Source: Algoriphagus halophilus (GTDB lineage: Bacteria; Bacteroidota; Bacteroidia; Cytophagales; Cyclobacteriaceae). Taken from it: DNA of 64,000 nucleotides. Below are positions 9,079 through 17,697 of this stretch, in pieces. Where the stretch lies: the NCBI RefSeq assembly GCF_900129785.1, contig NZ_FSRC01000002.1:930001-994000 (forward strand), in the 5' to 3' direction. The position numbers were made by a program, and so were the translations under genes. The notes beneath the pieces are model-generated. The model saw nothing but the letters and a program-made list of their open reading frames with translations. It did not search any database and was not told the origin of the DNA. The stretch's first letter is position 1. Each line of letters begins with the position of its first letter.

Positions 9079-10211
9079 TTAAAAATCGAACGTAAACACC
9101 GCGAACCCTAGTTCATCTCTTACATTAACATAGGACCAGAGTTGGCCGTCTTTGAAGAAGTAACTTTCAGGAACTTGGTTGAAGTCGGGAATTAGGGCTT
9201 CTCCAATTAGTTCCATATTCTCGGAATAAGCGAGTAAGAAAACCTCGTAAGATATGGGTTCAATTTGTTGGTCACCCAAAACACCTTTGTATGCAAGCCG
9301 GTAAAATCTGGAAGTTTCATTGTCCCATATCAACTTTAGAAAGGAGACTTGACTCCTTATTTTCCTATACTCAGCATTGAATTCCTTTTCAGAATACACT
9401 TCATTGATGATTTCACCGGTTTTTTCGTTTGGAATTAATTGATGATTGAATTCAAAGTATTCCAACTCATTTGTGGTTGGGTCATAGCGATAAACTCCAC
9501 TTCCAATGGTACAAGTGATGTATATTTTGTCATCAATGATAGAAAGGGAGTATTCCTCCATTTCAATAGATTTGGCATTTTCTGTATTAAAGAACACTCT
9601 AAAATTTCCTGCTTTTTCCATTTCAGGAAGCCGGATTAGGTTGCCCTTGTTGGTAGTAGAATTTATTATTGCCAATTCTCGAATTCCAGAAGTGTAATTT
9701 CCTGGTAGGGAATAAAGAATTCCGGAATTTGGATCAAAATGGATTTCATTCAAGAGAGTAAATTCATCGATCCTGTTTAATTCCTCAAAGTCATCGGTCA
9801 CTATGCTTAAATTGGAAAGTAATTTTCCTTGTAGGTTGTGAATGGCAGTTTTTGAGACGCTGGGAATCATCAATTTTCGATCTGGTAAAAGTTGAAAGTA
9901 TCCTCATTCCCGATTCCGTTTGGCCCATCCACTTCAAAAGGATATGATTCTAGGAGTTTCAATTGATCGAGGTCTATTTCTTGAAAAGAGATGCGTTCTC
10001 TATCAAAAATGAAAAGGGATTTTTTGTCTTCCGAAACATCGGAAAAATATAAACCTCTTGATAAATTGATGAACTCTTCCCCGGGATCTACGATCAAGGT
10101 GTCGATAGAATAAGTAAGGTTCCCAAGGGTATTCATTGAAGAGGCCTTTTTGTCTTTTTCTGAACATGAAAACAGAATGGTAATCAAAAAAAGGATAGTC
10201 ACATGTTTCAT
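9079..10211 (-). pseudogene. DUF4221-like lipoprotein, array member 7, split by a frameshift
   Basis: The 5' part (10211 down to a TGA at 9872-9870) encodes the lipobox LFSC, IDTLIVDPGEEF and EVDGPNGIGN, then out-of-family residues. The other frame is open from about 9903 and continues as FQLLPDRKLMIPS, which matches FQILPNREIFIGG of member 9 and runs to the normal tail WSYVNVRDELGF. Together the pieces give about 377 residues, the normal family length. A single-base loss near 9900-9910 explains the break. The 3' piece could be re-initiated from the overlapping TTG/ATG at 9871-9868, but it would lack a signal peptide. A sequencing error is possible. Confidence 0.8.
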
Positions 10212-10219
10212 TAAAGGAT

Positions 10220-11356
10220 TTAGAAGTTAAAAGTGTAAACAGTGAATCCTGCTTCATCCCCTATTGGGGAATAGGAATAAAATGCTCCCTGGTAGAAATA
10301 GCCATTGTAAGGAATATTTTGGAATTCCTCAAGGAACTTTTCGCCTAGTAAATTCAGGTTTTCGTCATAGGCAAAAAGGTAACAATCAGCACTTCTTTTT
10401 ACATCTTTGTTCGGCATCAAAAAATTTTTGGTTCCAAATCGGAAATACATCTTTCGGAAAGGATCCCAATAGAATTTCTGAAAAGTGATTTGCTTCCTGA
10501 TCTGCCCAACAATTTCCATCTGTCTTTCTCTGGAATCTGCCTTATGGGGAAATTCACCGGTTTTGTTGTTTTCAACCAACTGATGATCAAAAGTGATCAG
10601 TTTTAGGCTATCTGGCTTGTAATCATAAGTATAGATATCTGCTGTTGAACCACTATGGATAATAAATCTATCGTTCACTAACTGTAGACTGAGATTATCT
10701 CCAAAAAATGAAGCTGAGTTTTCCTGTTGAAAAATCACTTGAAATCCGAATGTCAAATCCAAAGCCGGGAGTTTTCGTATTTCACCAGTTTTCTTTTTTA
10801 TATCGATTATTCCTAGACCCTCAGCAGGCTCCCCAAAATTCATGGGAATAAAGAGAAACTTTGATTTGTCTGGACTTATGAAAAAATCATTTGGTGAGGA
10901 GAAAGGGCCCTCTGTTTTAAAATTTATGATTTCTTCCCAATCCAGCTCATATTGCTTTGTTTTTTGTCCATCTAATGAAAAAAGATTGGGACTGGCCTCA
11001 TCGTGTAGAAATATTTCATTTCCATTAAGCATTTGGAAATTGTCTACCCAGCCTTTGATGCTTTCTGGGCCTTCCTTCTCAAATGGGTGTCTTTCCAGAA
11101 GCTTCATTTCTTCCAATGAGATCTCAAAAAATTCGAAATCTGGTTCATAAAAGGAAAATAATTTCGTGCCATCTGCACTTTGAGATTGTACATTTAACAT
11201 ATTGGGAACAAAAATCTCTTCCCCTGAATCTATTATTACCGTGTCCACTGAAACTTGGAGGTTATCGAGAAGATTTTTCTGTTCTTTATTTTTGGTTTCA
11301 TTTCCGCCACAGGCAAAAAGAAGTACTAGAAGTGAAATCGGTAAGTGCTTTTTCAA
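10220..11356 (-). CDS. DUF4221-like lipoprotein, array member 6
   Basis: 378 residues; lipobox LFAC followed by GGNETKNKE. Sister of member 9 (SGSTADIYTYD, a following DSLKLITF segment and a GEPAEGLG match to GEPLEGMA), with a tail reading DEAGFTVYTFNF. The N-terminal motif VDTVIIDSGEEIF is intact. Starts 5 nt after the stop of member 5 and ends 8 nt before member 7. Nothing suggests loss of function. Confidence 0.8.
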   Translation of the reverse strand: MKKHLPISLLVLLFACGGNETKNKEQKNLLDNLQVSVDTVIIDSGEEIFVPNMLNVQSQSADGTKLFSFYEPDFEFFEISLEEMKLLERHPFEKEGPESIKGWVDNFQMLNGNEIFLHDEASPNLFSLDGQKTKQYELDWEEIINFKTEGPFSSPNDFFISPDKSKFLFIPMNFGEPAEGLGIIDIKKKTGEIRKLPALDLTFGFQVIFQQENSASFFGDNLSLQLVNDRFIIHSGSTADIYTYDYKPDSLKLITFDHQLVENNKTGEFPHKADSRERQMEIVGQIRKQITFQKFYWDPFRKMYFRFGTKNFLMPNKDVKRSADCYLFAYDENLNLLGEKFLEEFQNIPYNGYFYQGAFYSYSPIGDEAGFTVYTFNF

Positions 11357-11361
11357 GATTT

Positions 11362-12510
11362 TTAAAAATCAAAAGTGATTACTGAAAACCCCAACTCATC
11401 TTCCACATTAACATAGGACCAGAGTTGGCCGTCTTTGAAGAAGGGAAATTCGGGGAGCTCGTCCAAGTCTTCCAGTTCAGTTTCTCCCAACAAATCGAGT
11501 TCTTTATCAAAGACCATTAAATAAATAGTACTCTTTGAAGGTACACCTTCCACCCCACTTGGAATCAAAACGCCTCCAAATCTGAAAAAGTAATCTTTTT
11601 GCTCATCCCAAAGCAATTCTCCAAAGGTAATTTGAGAATGTATTTTTGTGATTTCATCTCGCCAAACTTCCCGCTCAGAGAATTCATTCCTAGATGGGGC
11701 ATCAGTTTTCTCTTTTGGAGTTTGTATTAATTCATAAGAATGGAGTACCACCGAGTCATTTTTCGGATCTATTTGGTAGATTTCACTGGTGACTGAAGAA
11801 GTGAGATAGAACTTTTCGAAATATTCAGCAAGGAAAAAATCTTCGGCATAGACTTGCATCATAGAGCCATCGCTGAGGATTACTTTATAAGCTTGTGTTT
11901 TGTCCAGAGCTGGCAAAGGAAAAAGCCTTCCTTCTTTGCTTTCTCTGTTGATGATGGCCAATTCTACTGGCTGGTCTTCCTTATCAAAATCCGAACCGGG
12001 TACCGTATAGTACCAAGATAGGTCTTTGGTCACCTTTAGTCGGTTGTTTTGTAGGGTTTTATCTTTGATTCCAAGGATATCCTCCTCTTCCAAATTGATC
12101 GTCTCCAGTTTTATGCCTTTAAAATCAAAGATCGATGCAGTATTGAAACTCATTAAATAGAACTTTTCATCTGAAATGAGATCTAAATTCCATAGAAAAC
12201 CTCCTACCCCATTTGGACCTTCCTTTTCATAAGGGATCTTTTGTTGCAGAGTTAGTTGATCGAGGTTTATGACCGATAGTTGGTTGTCACTTTCTGTAAA
12301 CAAAAAGAGTTTTTTTCGATCTTCACTGATATCGGCAAGCCGAAGATGATTCGACAAATCTATGATTTCCTCTCCAGGGTCCACGACTACGGTATCGACT
12401 GTAAAAGTCAGGTTGTTGAGGATATTTCCTGAATTAGATTTTTCGGAACTTCCTTTTTCACTGCAGGCGGCTAAAAGAATTAGGCTTAGTAAGTAAAGTG
12501 CTTTTCTCAT
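11362..12510 (-). CDS. DUF4221-like lipoprotein, array member 5
   Basis: 382 residues; lipobox LAAC followed by SEKGSSEKS. Motifs: FTVDTVVVDPGEEIIDL, KEGPNGVGGF, and a WSYVNVEDELGFSVITF tail. It groups loosely with member 3 by the PFFKDG segment and overall tail. Its ATG overlaps the TGA of member 4 in an ATGA configuration, a strong hint of translational coupling within one transcript. Confidence 0.8.
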   Translation of the reverse strand: MRKALYLLSLILLAACSEKGSSEKSNSGNILNNLTFTVDTVVVDPGEEIIDLSNHLRLADISEDRKKLFLFTESDNQLSVINLDQLTLQQKIPYEKEGPNGVGGFLWNLDLISDEKFYLMSFNTASIFDFKGIKLETINLEEEDILGIKDKTLQNNRLKVTKDLSWYYTVPGSDFDKEDQPVELAIINRESKEGRLFPLPALDKTQAYKVILSDGSMMQVYAEDFFLAEYFEKFYLTSSVTSEIYQIDPKNDSVVLHSYELIQTPKEKTDAPSRNEFSEREVWRDEITKIHSQITFGELLWDEQKDYFFRFGGVLIPSGVEGVPSKSTIYLMVFDKELDLLGETELEDLDELPEFPFFKDGQLWSYVNVEDELGFSVITFDF

Positions 12511-13643
12511 GGTCCGTAATTTGGTTTGACTCGAATAAATGCCATTTCATCATTTAGGTTGAGGTAGGAATACAGCATGCCATCCTTGAAAAATGATTGA
12601 TAATAAGAGTAATCATATTCAACCTTTTCCTCATGCAATTGATTGAGATCAGAGTCAAAAATTGTCAGAACTGTTTTCATTGCAACAGAGTCTCCAATCA
12701 TTCGATCCTTGTCATAACTGAATCTCCAAAATTTTTCATTCTGCTCATCATAGAGAAATTTACCAAACTGTACTTCTTTCGAATGCTTATTGAAACTGGC
12801 TTCTCGATCTTCTTTGCTGAAAGGTTCTTTTGTGGGATTTCCTTTTTTTGCATCTGCTGTGAGTTGAGAATGAAATACCTTGTGAATTAAAGTGTCATTT
12901 ACCATGTCAAAGACAAATGCTTCATTATAAGCACTTGTGGATACAATTAGATTGTTTTTTGTCTTAGCTATATAAGATGATTCTCCTTTTTCAAAGCCAT
13001 ATTGATTTTGTATAATAAACTGTTTGAGGCTACTGAGTTCAGGAATTGGGATTTTACGGATCGTGGAATCAACTAAATCAACCAATGCTAGACCTTTGGT
13101 TTCTCCCAGCTTCATGCCATCACCTTCCTTGTAGATTGCATAAAGATGAGATCCATCATCATTAATGACGGGGTGGAATTCGAAAATTTCTCCTTCCTCC
13201 ATCTCATCCCCTTTAAGATGATTTGGTCCGATTTTTATAGTTTTCATTTCGGTCCTCAGAGAGTCAAAAACTCTATATTCATTCCAACCTTCTATCACCA
13301 ACTCATTCTGCTGAGTTATACAAATCCCAAAAACTGCTGGACCAATGCCTTTTGGACCTTCTTTTTCCATTGGTTCAATTTTGATCAATTCTAGCTTATC
13401 CAAGTCAATGATTTCCAGGTTTGGGGTAAATGAATTTAAGTTATATAAAAATTTCTTGTCAGGAGATAAATTAGAGGTAGCCAAGTAGATCTCCATAAAG
13501 TAAAATCTATCCTTAAAGTCTATTTGCATTGTGTCAATTTCAACAGAAAAAGAAAAAAGTTGAGGATTTACAGTCTTTACATTGTTTTCGCCTTCGCAGG
13601 AAGCACAAGCAATTAGTAAAAGAACAAGGATTTGTTTTCTCAT
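12507..13643 (-). CDS. DUF4221-like lipoprotein, array member 4
   Basis: 378 residues from the ATG at 13643; the frame is open 17 codons further upstream, but those codons overlap the stop of member 3 and only the 13643 start gives a lipoprotein signal (LIACASC, then EGENN). It belongs to the subgroup of members 2, 10 and 11 by KFLYNLNS, KEGPKGIG, DRMIGDS and LTIFDSDLNQLHEE, and ends DEMAFIRVKP. It lacks the DPGE version of the N-terminal motif and has DTMQIDFKD instead. Starts 4 nt after member 3. Confidence 0.8.
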   Translation of the reverse strand: MRKQILVLLLIACASCEGENNVKTVNPQLFSFSVEIDTMQIDFKDRFYFMEIYLATSNLSPDKKFLYNLNSFTPNLEIIDLDKLELIKIEPMEKEGPKGIGPAVFGICITQQNELVIEGWNEYRVFDSLRTEMKTIKIGPNHLKGDEMEEGEIFEFHPVINDDGSHLYAIYKEGDGMKLGETKGLALVDLVDSTIRKIPIPELSSLKQFIIQNQYGFEKGESSYIAKTKNNLIVSTSAYNEAFVFDMVNDTLIHKVFHSQLTADAKKGNPTKEPFSKEDREASFNKHSKEVQFGKFLYDEQNEKFWRFSYDKDRMIGDSVAMKTVLTIFDSDLNQLHEEKVEYDYSYYQSFFKDGMLYSYLNLNDEMAFIRVKPNYGP

Positions 13644-13647
13644 GTAT

Positions 13648-14937
13648 CTAAAAATCAAACGTGAATACTGCGAAACCCAGCTCATCTTCAACATTCACAT
13701 AGGACCAGAGCTTTCCGTCTTTAAAGAAGGGATAAGAAGGTACTTTGACCAACTCATCGATCTTTGTTTCTCCTTTGAGATTGAGATTTTGATCATAGGC
13801 AAAGAGGTAAACATCCTTTTTTGTTTTAGGGCTATGGTCTTCGGTCTTTTCCATGATGGAACCAAACCGGAAATACATTTTTCGTTGATCATCATAGATG
13901 AAATTCAGATATGAAATCTGAAACAACAATGAATTACTTGCATCGATGACCTCTTGATTAGACGAAATTTTATTGGAAAATGGGGGTATTTGATCGTTGG
14001 GAACAAGCTCGTGTTGGGGCGATTTAAAAGTCAAGGAGCCACTGGATAAATCATACAGATAAACTTTACTCGTACCTTTAGAGTAAATCAGTGCTCGATT
14101 TTCTTCTATCTTCATTCCAAGATCAGCAAAATTAGAAACGTAATGGGTTATTCCTTCGGTATGGGAAAAATACAACTGGGTCAAAAATGCGAATTCCTCT
14201 AACTCCACGAGCTTTCCTTCCTCTTTTTCGGGATCAAATATTCCCAAATACACTTTTTCTTGGGTTACATTTTTATGTAAAAAGAAAATTCGTTTTCCAT
14301 CTAAACTAAGTTGGAGACTTTCATATTTGGGAATCGTAGGAGCGTCTAATAGGTTAGAAAAATCCTTTTCTGAAAATTGGTAGGAAAACAATTTTTGGGT
14401 TTGAAAATTATAGATTCCGGTAAATTGGTAATCGGCAAAGCCTATTTTTTGGCCATTCATCAATTGGAACTTCCAAATTTTCGGGGGTACACTATTTGGG
14501 CCTTCTCTTTCAAATTGGTAGGAGTCCACCAGCTCTAGGCGATCCAAATCAAACTGATAGATTTTATTTGATTTGGTATTTAAAGCATAAAGAAATTTAT
14601 TATCAGAGGATAAATCTGCGTTTGCTAATCCCCAAGGTAAATAAAGTAAGGTTTCGTTAGAATCAACTAGGATCGAATCGATGGTGAATGACAGGTTTTC
14701 TAACAAATTGGAATAGGAAGGAGATAATTCATCGATTACTACTAACTCTGGTTCTTTTGGAGGTTCCTCTTTTGCTAGTTCAATAGAAATGATGGAGTCG
14801 ACTGGCTCTGGATCGGGTAAAATTGAGGCAGCTTTTGAAATGAGATTAGCTTGCTTAGGTCCTTTTACCTTGGTTTCTTCCTTCTGAGAACAAGAAAAAA
14901 TAATCATGAGAAATATAGGAATGATTGCTTTTCTCAT
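13648..14937 (-). CDS. DUF4221-like lipoprotein, array member 3, with a long Pro/Glu-rich tether
   Basis: 429 residues from the ATG at 14937, the start that gives the lipobox IFSC followed by SQKEETK. It is the longest copy: about 50 extra residues rich in Pro, Glu, Lys and Ser lie between the lipidated Cys and the conserved NLLENLSFTIDS motif, as if the folded part sits farther from the membrane. The rest follows the family (EGPNSVPP, MEKTEDHSPKTKKDVYLFAYD, WSYVNVEDELGFAVFTF). Starts 4 nt after the stop of member 2. Confidence 0.8.
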   Translation of the reverse strand: MRKAIIPIFLMIIFSCSQKEETKVKGPKQANLISKAASILPDPEPVDSIISIELAKEEPPKEPELVVIDELSPSYSNLLENLSFTIDSILVDSNETLLYLPWGLANADLSSDNKFLYALNTKSNKIYQFDLDRLELVDSYQFEREGPNSVPPKIWKFQLMNGQKIGFADYQFTGIYNFQTQKLFSYQFSEKDFSNLLDAPTIPKYESLQLSLDGKRIFFLHKNVTQEKVYLGIFDPEKEEGKLVELEEFAFLTQLYFSHTEGITHYVSNFADLGMKIEENRALIYSKGTSKVYLYDLSSGSLTFKSPQHELVPNDQIPPFSNKISSNQEVIDASNSLLFQISYLNFIYDDQRKMYFRFGSIMEKTEDHSPKTKKDVYLFAYDQNLNLKGETKIDELVKVPSYPFFKDGKLWSYVNVEDELGFAVFTFDF

Positions 14938-14941
14938 GGGG

Positions 14942-16060
14942 TCAATAGTCAAATGTGAAGATTATAAAACCTAGTTCGTCATCTACATTTACAAAAGACC
15001 AAAGTTTCCCGTCTTTGAAGAATTTTAACCCAAAATAATCAATCGGGAAATTTTCCTCATGCAATTGGTTTAGGTCTTGATCAAAAATGGTAAGGATCTG
15101 CTTATGGACCGTTGAATCTCCGATTTTTCGATCGAGTTCTCTGGAAAATCTAAAGAACTTTTGATTCTGTTCATCAAAATAGAAATTGCTAAAATCAACT
15201 TCCTCATTCATTTGGGTGAAAACTTCACGCATTTGCTCCGGAGCATCCAAGGTGGTTCTGCCCGGAACTTTTTTAGTATCAGCAGTAAGTTCGGAATGGT
15301 AAGTTTTATGGATGACAGAATCGGATTCTAGATCCAGAAGATAGACTTCATTAAAATTATGGGAGGAAACCAATACCTGACTTTCCATAGGATAAACGTC
15401 AACTTGCTCAAATGAACGGGATTGTAATTTTCCATCTATATAAAGACTGGCTATATAGTTTTGGGTCCTTTGCCATAGGTCAAAAGGAAATTTTTTGAGG
15501 GACAAATCCTCAAGCGTAATCATCGCCATTCCCGTTTTGGGCTCTTCCCCGTTTTCTGGTCCATAGGGGGCGAATACCTGATTTCCATTATTTGAAATAA
15601 AAAACTCTTCTCCCAAGGCTTCGTTTTCTTCCAGCCCTTCTGGCTTTTCTGTTCTAAATCGATATAGCTTACGCTCCTGCAAGGTTGGGTCGAACTCCCG
15701 AAAGTCTGTAAAGCCCACAAAGAAAAATTTACCATCCTCACTGATCTTTAAGGCTCGGGGAAAGCCAGTTCCCAATGGGCCTTCTAGATCCATTGGTTTT
15801 TGATCTACTAATTTCATTTGTTCCAGATCAATGACTTCAAGTCGAGGTACATCTGGATTAAAATTATAAAGCTGTTTTTTATCTGGACTTAATGCCCCAA
15901 GTCCTAATCCCCTTCTTAGATAAATAAAATCTTCACCCGAGTCGACCAAAACAGTATCTATACGGTATGAAAAATTAAATTCCTCCTGCGCTGTTTCATC
16001 CCTTGACTTGGTACAGGATATACAAATTGCCAGTAAAAAAATAAGATTAAGTCTCTTCAT
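14942..16060 (-). CDS. DUF4221-like lipoprotein, array member 2 (mosaic)
   Basis: 372 residues from the ATG at 16060 (lipobox CISC, then TKSRDE); the longer frame to 16111 lies over member 1 and has no signal peptide. The body matches members 4, 10 and 11: QLYNFNPD, DRKIGDS, LTIFDQDLNQLHEE. The last 25 or so residues instead carry GKLWSFVNVDDELGFIIFTFD, the tail of the other subgroup, where its close relatives end in AFVRLKP. This switch suggests gene conversion or recombination within the array. 4-nt gap to member 1. Confidence 0.8.
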   Translation of the reverse strand: MKRLNLIFLLAICISCTKSRDETAQEEFNFSYRIDTVLVDSGEDFIYLRRGLGLGALSPDKKQLYNFNPDVPRLEVIDLEQMKLVDQKPMDLEGPLGTGFPRALKISEDGKFFFVGFTDFREFDPTLQERKLYRFRTEKPEGLEENEALGEEFFISNNGNQVFAPYGPENGEEPKTGMAMITLEDLSLKKFPFDLWQRTQNYIASLYIDGKLQSRSFEQVDVYPMESQVLVSSHNFNEVYLLDLESDSVIHKTYHSELTADTKKVPGRTTLDAPEQMREVFTQMNEEVDFSNFYFDEQNQKFFRFSRELDRKIGDSTVHKQILTIFDQDLNQLHEENFPIDYFGLKFFKDGKLWSFVNVDDELGFIIFTFDY

Positions 16061-16064
16061 GGGT

Positions 16065-17219
16065 TTAAAAATTAAAAGTGAATACAGCAAAGCCCAGTTC
16101 ATCACGCACATTCACATAGGACCAGAGTTGGCCATCTTTCCAGAAGTAGGAACTGGGTATCTTTTCCAGGTTTTCTAAATGAGTTTCACCTACGACATGA
16201 AAGTCTTTGTCGTAAGCAAAGAGATAGACTTCATAGGTGCTTGGGTCTCCTCTGTTTTCTCCTAAAAAAGTCCTTTTGCCGAAGCGGAGATATAGTTGTC
16301 TAGTTTCATCCCATTTTAAATCCATGAAATTTATTTGCTCCGCAATTTTTCTTTGTTCATCTCTAAAAATGGCTTCATCGGGAGAATCATTGATAACGGT
16401 TATATTCCATTCATTGGGCACGATCTTGTGTTTGATATCTACAAACTCTATACTATCAGCACCAAGTTTTAATTTGTAAAATCCACTCATCGATCCTCCC
16501 GAGATAAGCAATTGACCATTTTGCATATCCATGTAATCTGAAGGACCATAATACATCATGTTAGTACCTTCAGCAGTCTTCTGGGTTAAAGTGATATAAT
16601 AATCACTGACACTTTTCATTTTAGGAATGGAGTAGGTTTTCATGGATTTGCTAGAGGGATCAATGACCCAGAGTTCATTGATTTTAGCGATTTCACTATA
16701 TGGTTGGGTGTATAATTTTTTGCTTTGGAAATCATAAATAGCACTTCCATATAGCTTCATAAAGTCATTGGTATAGTCAGGGTCTAACCCATCAGGAAAA
16801 ATCTTTAAATCTTGATTCAATTCTCCATTGGTATTGAATATACCTTGGGCGTTAAAACCTTTTAAAAAAATTTGCTGAGATGGACCTGTTTCAAGCTCGC
16901 CAATAAAAGAGCCCACACTATTTGGTCCCTCACTATCAAATTCATTCTTTTCGAGCACTTTTAGCCCATCTAAATCAACAGTGATTAGGTTAAGGGGCTT
17001 GTTTTCGAAAAATAAGAGCTGTTTTTTATCTTTTGTCAGATCAAAGGCCCCCAATCCAAAACCAAGATTGATAAAGTCTTCTCCAGGGTCTATCACCACG
17101 GTATCCACTGAAAAAGTCAGGTTTTCCAGAATATTTCCTTCTTCAGGACTGCCAGCGTCCTTGCTTTTGTTACATGAAAAAAATAGACATAGACAAAAGT
17201 ATAACGAGTATTTTCTCAT
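16065..17219 (-). CDS. DUF4221-like lipoprotein, array member 1 (promoter-proximal)
   Basis: 384 residues; lipobox FFSC followed by NKSKDAGS. Conserved segments: FSVDTVVIDPGEDFINL, SEGPNSVGSF, the WDETRQLYLRFG segment and WSYVNVRDELGFAVFTF. Closest to members 7 and 8. It is the first copy transcribed, 60 nt after the stop of the DUF4286 gene, so the array may have its own promoter in that gap or read through from upstream. All eleven copies face the same way, with none of the gaps between them exceeding 51 nt. Confidence 0.8.
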   Translation of the reverse strand: MRKYSLYFCLCLFFSCNKSKDAGSPEEGNILENLTFSVDTVVIDPGEDFINLGFGLGAFDLTKDKKQLLFFENKPLNLITVDLDGLKVLEKNEFDSEGPNSVGSFIGELETGPSQQIFLKGFNAQGIFNTNGELNQDLKIFPDGLDPDYTNDFMKLYGSAIYDFQSKKLYTQPYSEIAKINELWVIDPSSKSMKTYSIPKMKSVSDYYITLTQKTAEGTNMMYYGPSDYMDMQNGQLLISGGSMSGFYKLKLGADSIEFVDIKHKIVPNEWNITVINDSPDEAIFRDEQRKIAEQINFMDLKWDETRQLYLRFGKRTFLGENRGDPSTYEVYLFAYDKDFHVVGETHLENLEKIPSSYFWKDGQLWSYVNVRDELGFAVFTFNF

Positions 17220-17279
17220 TCTTTAAAAGTTAAGAATGGAAAATACAGAAAAATCTGAATAAAATTTAGTTAAGATTTC

Positions 17280-17585
17280 TTAATGTACTGATTCCATGAG
17301 TGATCGGAAGGCGAGTGCCTTTTCCCCATACCTTGCCTGCGTTTCGTAGCGAAGCGCATGCGCAAACCGCCCTTCGTATTCGATCAGTTTTTTTGTGTTT
17401 TCAGCAAAAAACTGAACACTGTAATTGGTTACATGATCATCAGGGCTGTTTAGTAACCTGAAAAATTTATGTTCTATAAATAGGCCAGTAGCAAAAATAT
17501 CAGGGATATGAGTTTCTTTCATCCAATTGACAAAATCCTCTTCTATCTCATTGTTAACAGTGAAAGTAATGTTGTAAAGTATCAT
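17280..17585 (-). CDS. DUF4286 family protein
   Basis: 101 residues starting MILYNITFTV, with WMKETHIPDIFATG in the middle; this N-terminal strand and the THIP-ATG block are characteristic of the small DUF4286 family of Bacteroidota. The fold is probably a ferredoxin-like alpha/beta dimer. No catalytic residues are recognised. It lies upstream of the lipoprotein array on the same strand and is divergent from the carotenoid genes. Confidence 0.8.
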   Translation of the reverse strand: MILYNITFTVNNEIEEDFVNWMKETHIPDIFATGLFIEHKFFRLLNSPDDHVTNYSVQFFAENTKKLIEYEGRFAHALRYETQARYGEKALAFRSLMESVH

Positions 17586-17637
17586 ATCGGAAGATTTTAA
17601 CTGGAATTTTGTTTTTTTGTAAACAGATTGAATGCTT

Positions 17638-17645
17638 CAAAGTTA
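17638..17645 (-). promoter_or_regulatory. Possible Bacteroidota -7 element (TAACTTTG)
   Basis: On the minus strand this octamer matches the Bacteroidota -7 consensus TAnnTTTG exactly. It lies about 55 nt upstream of the DUF4286 start and could drive that gene and the lipoprotein array. A -33 TTTG at the ideal distance is not clear, so this is tentative. Confidence 0.3.
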
Positions 17646-17697
17646 GGTATCTCAAAGCAAAAAACCGGAATTACCCCCTTCTAAAGCTCCCAGAATT

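Noticed and set aside
9079..9873. The 264-residue frame as an independent gene
   Set aside because: It has no signal peptide, begins at a TTG/ATG overlapping a stop, and aligns only with the last two thirds of the neighbouring family members, so it is the 3' half of a frameshifted copy.
12507..16111. Longer N-termini of array members 2, 3 and 4
   Set aside because: The additional residues overlap or abut the preceding gene and destroy the lipoprotein signal; the internal ATGs at 16060, 14937 and 13643 give proper lipoboxes and 4-nt gaps.
4426..17219. Array interpreted as CRISPR or as a transposon-carried repeat
   Set aside because: The repeats are whole protein-coding genes of about 1.1 kb, with no short spacer units, inverted repeats or transposase.
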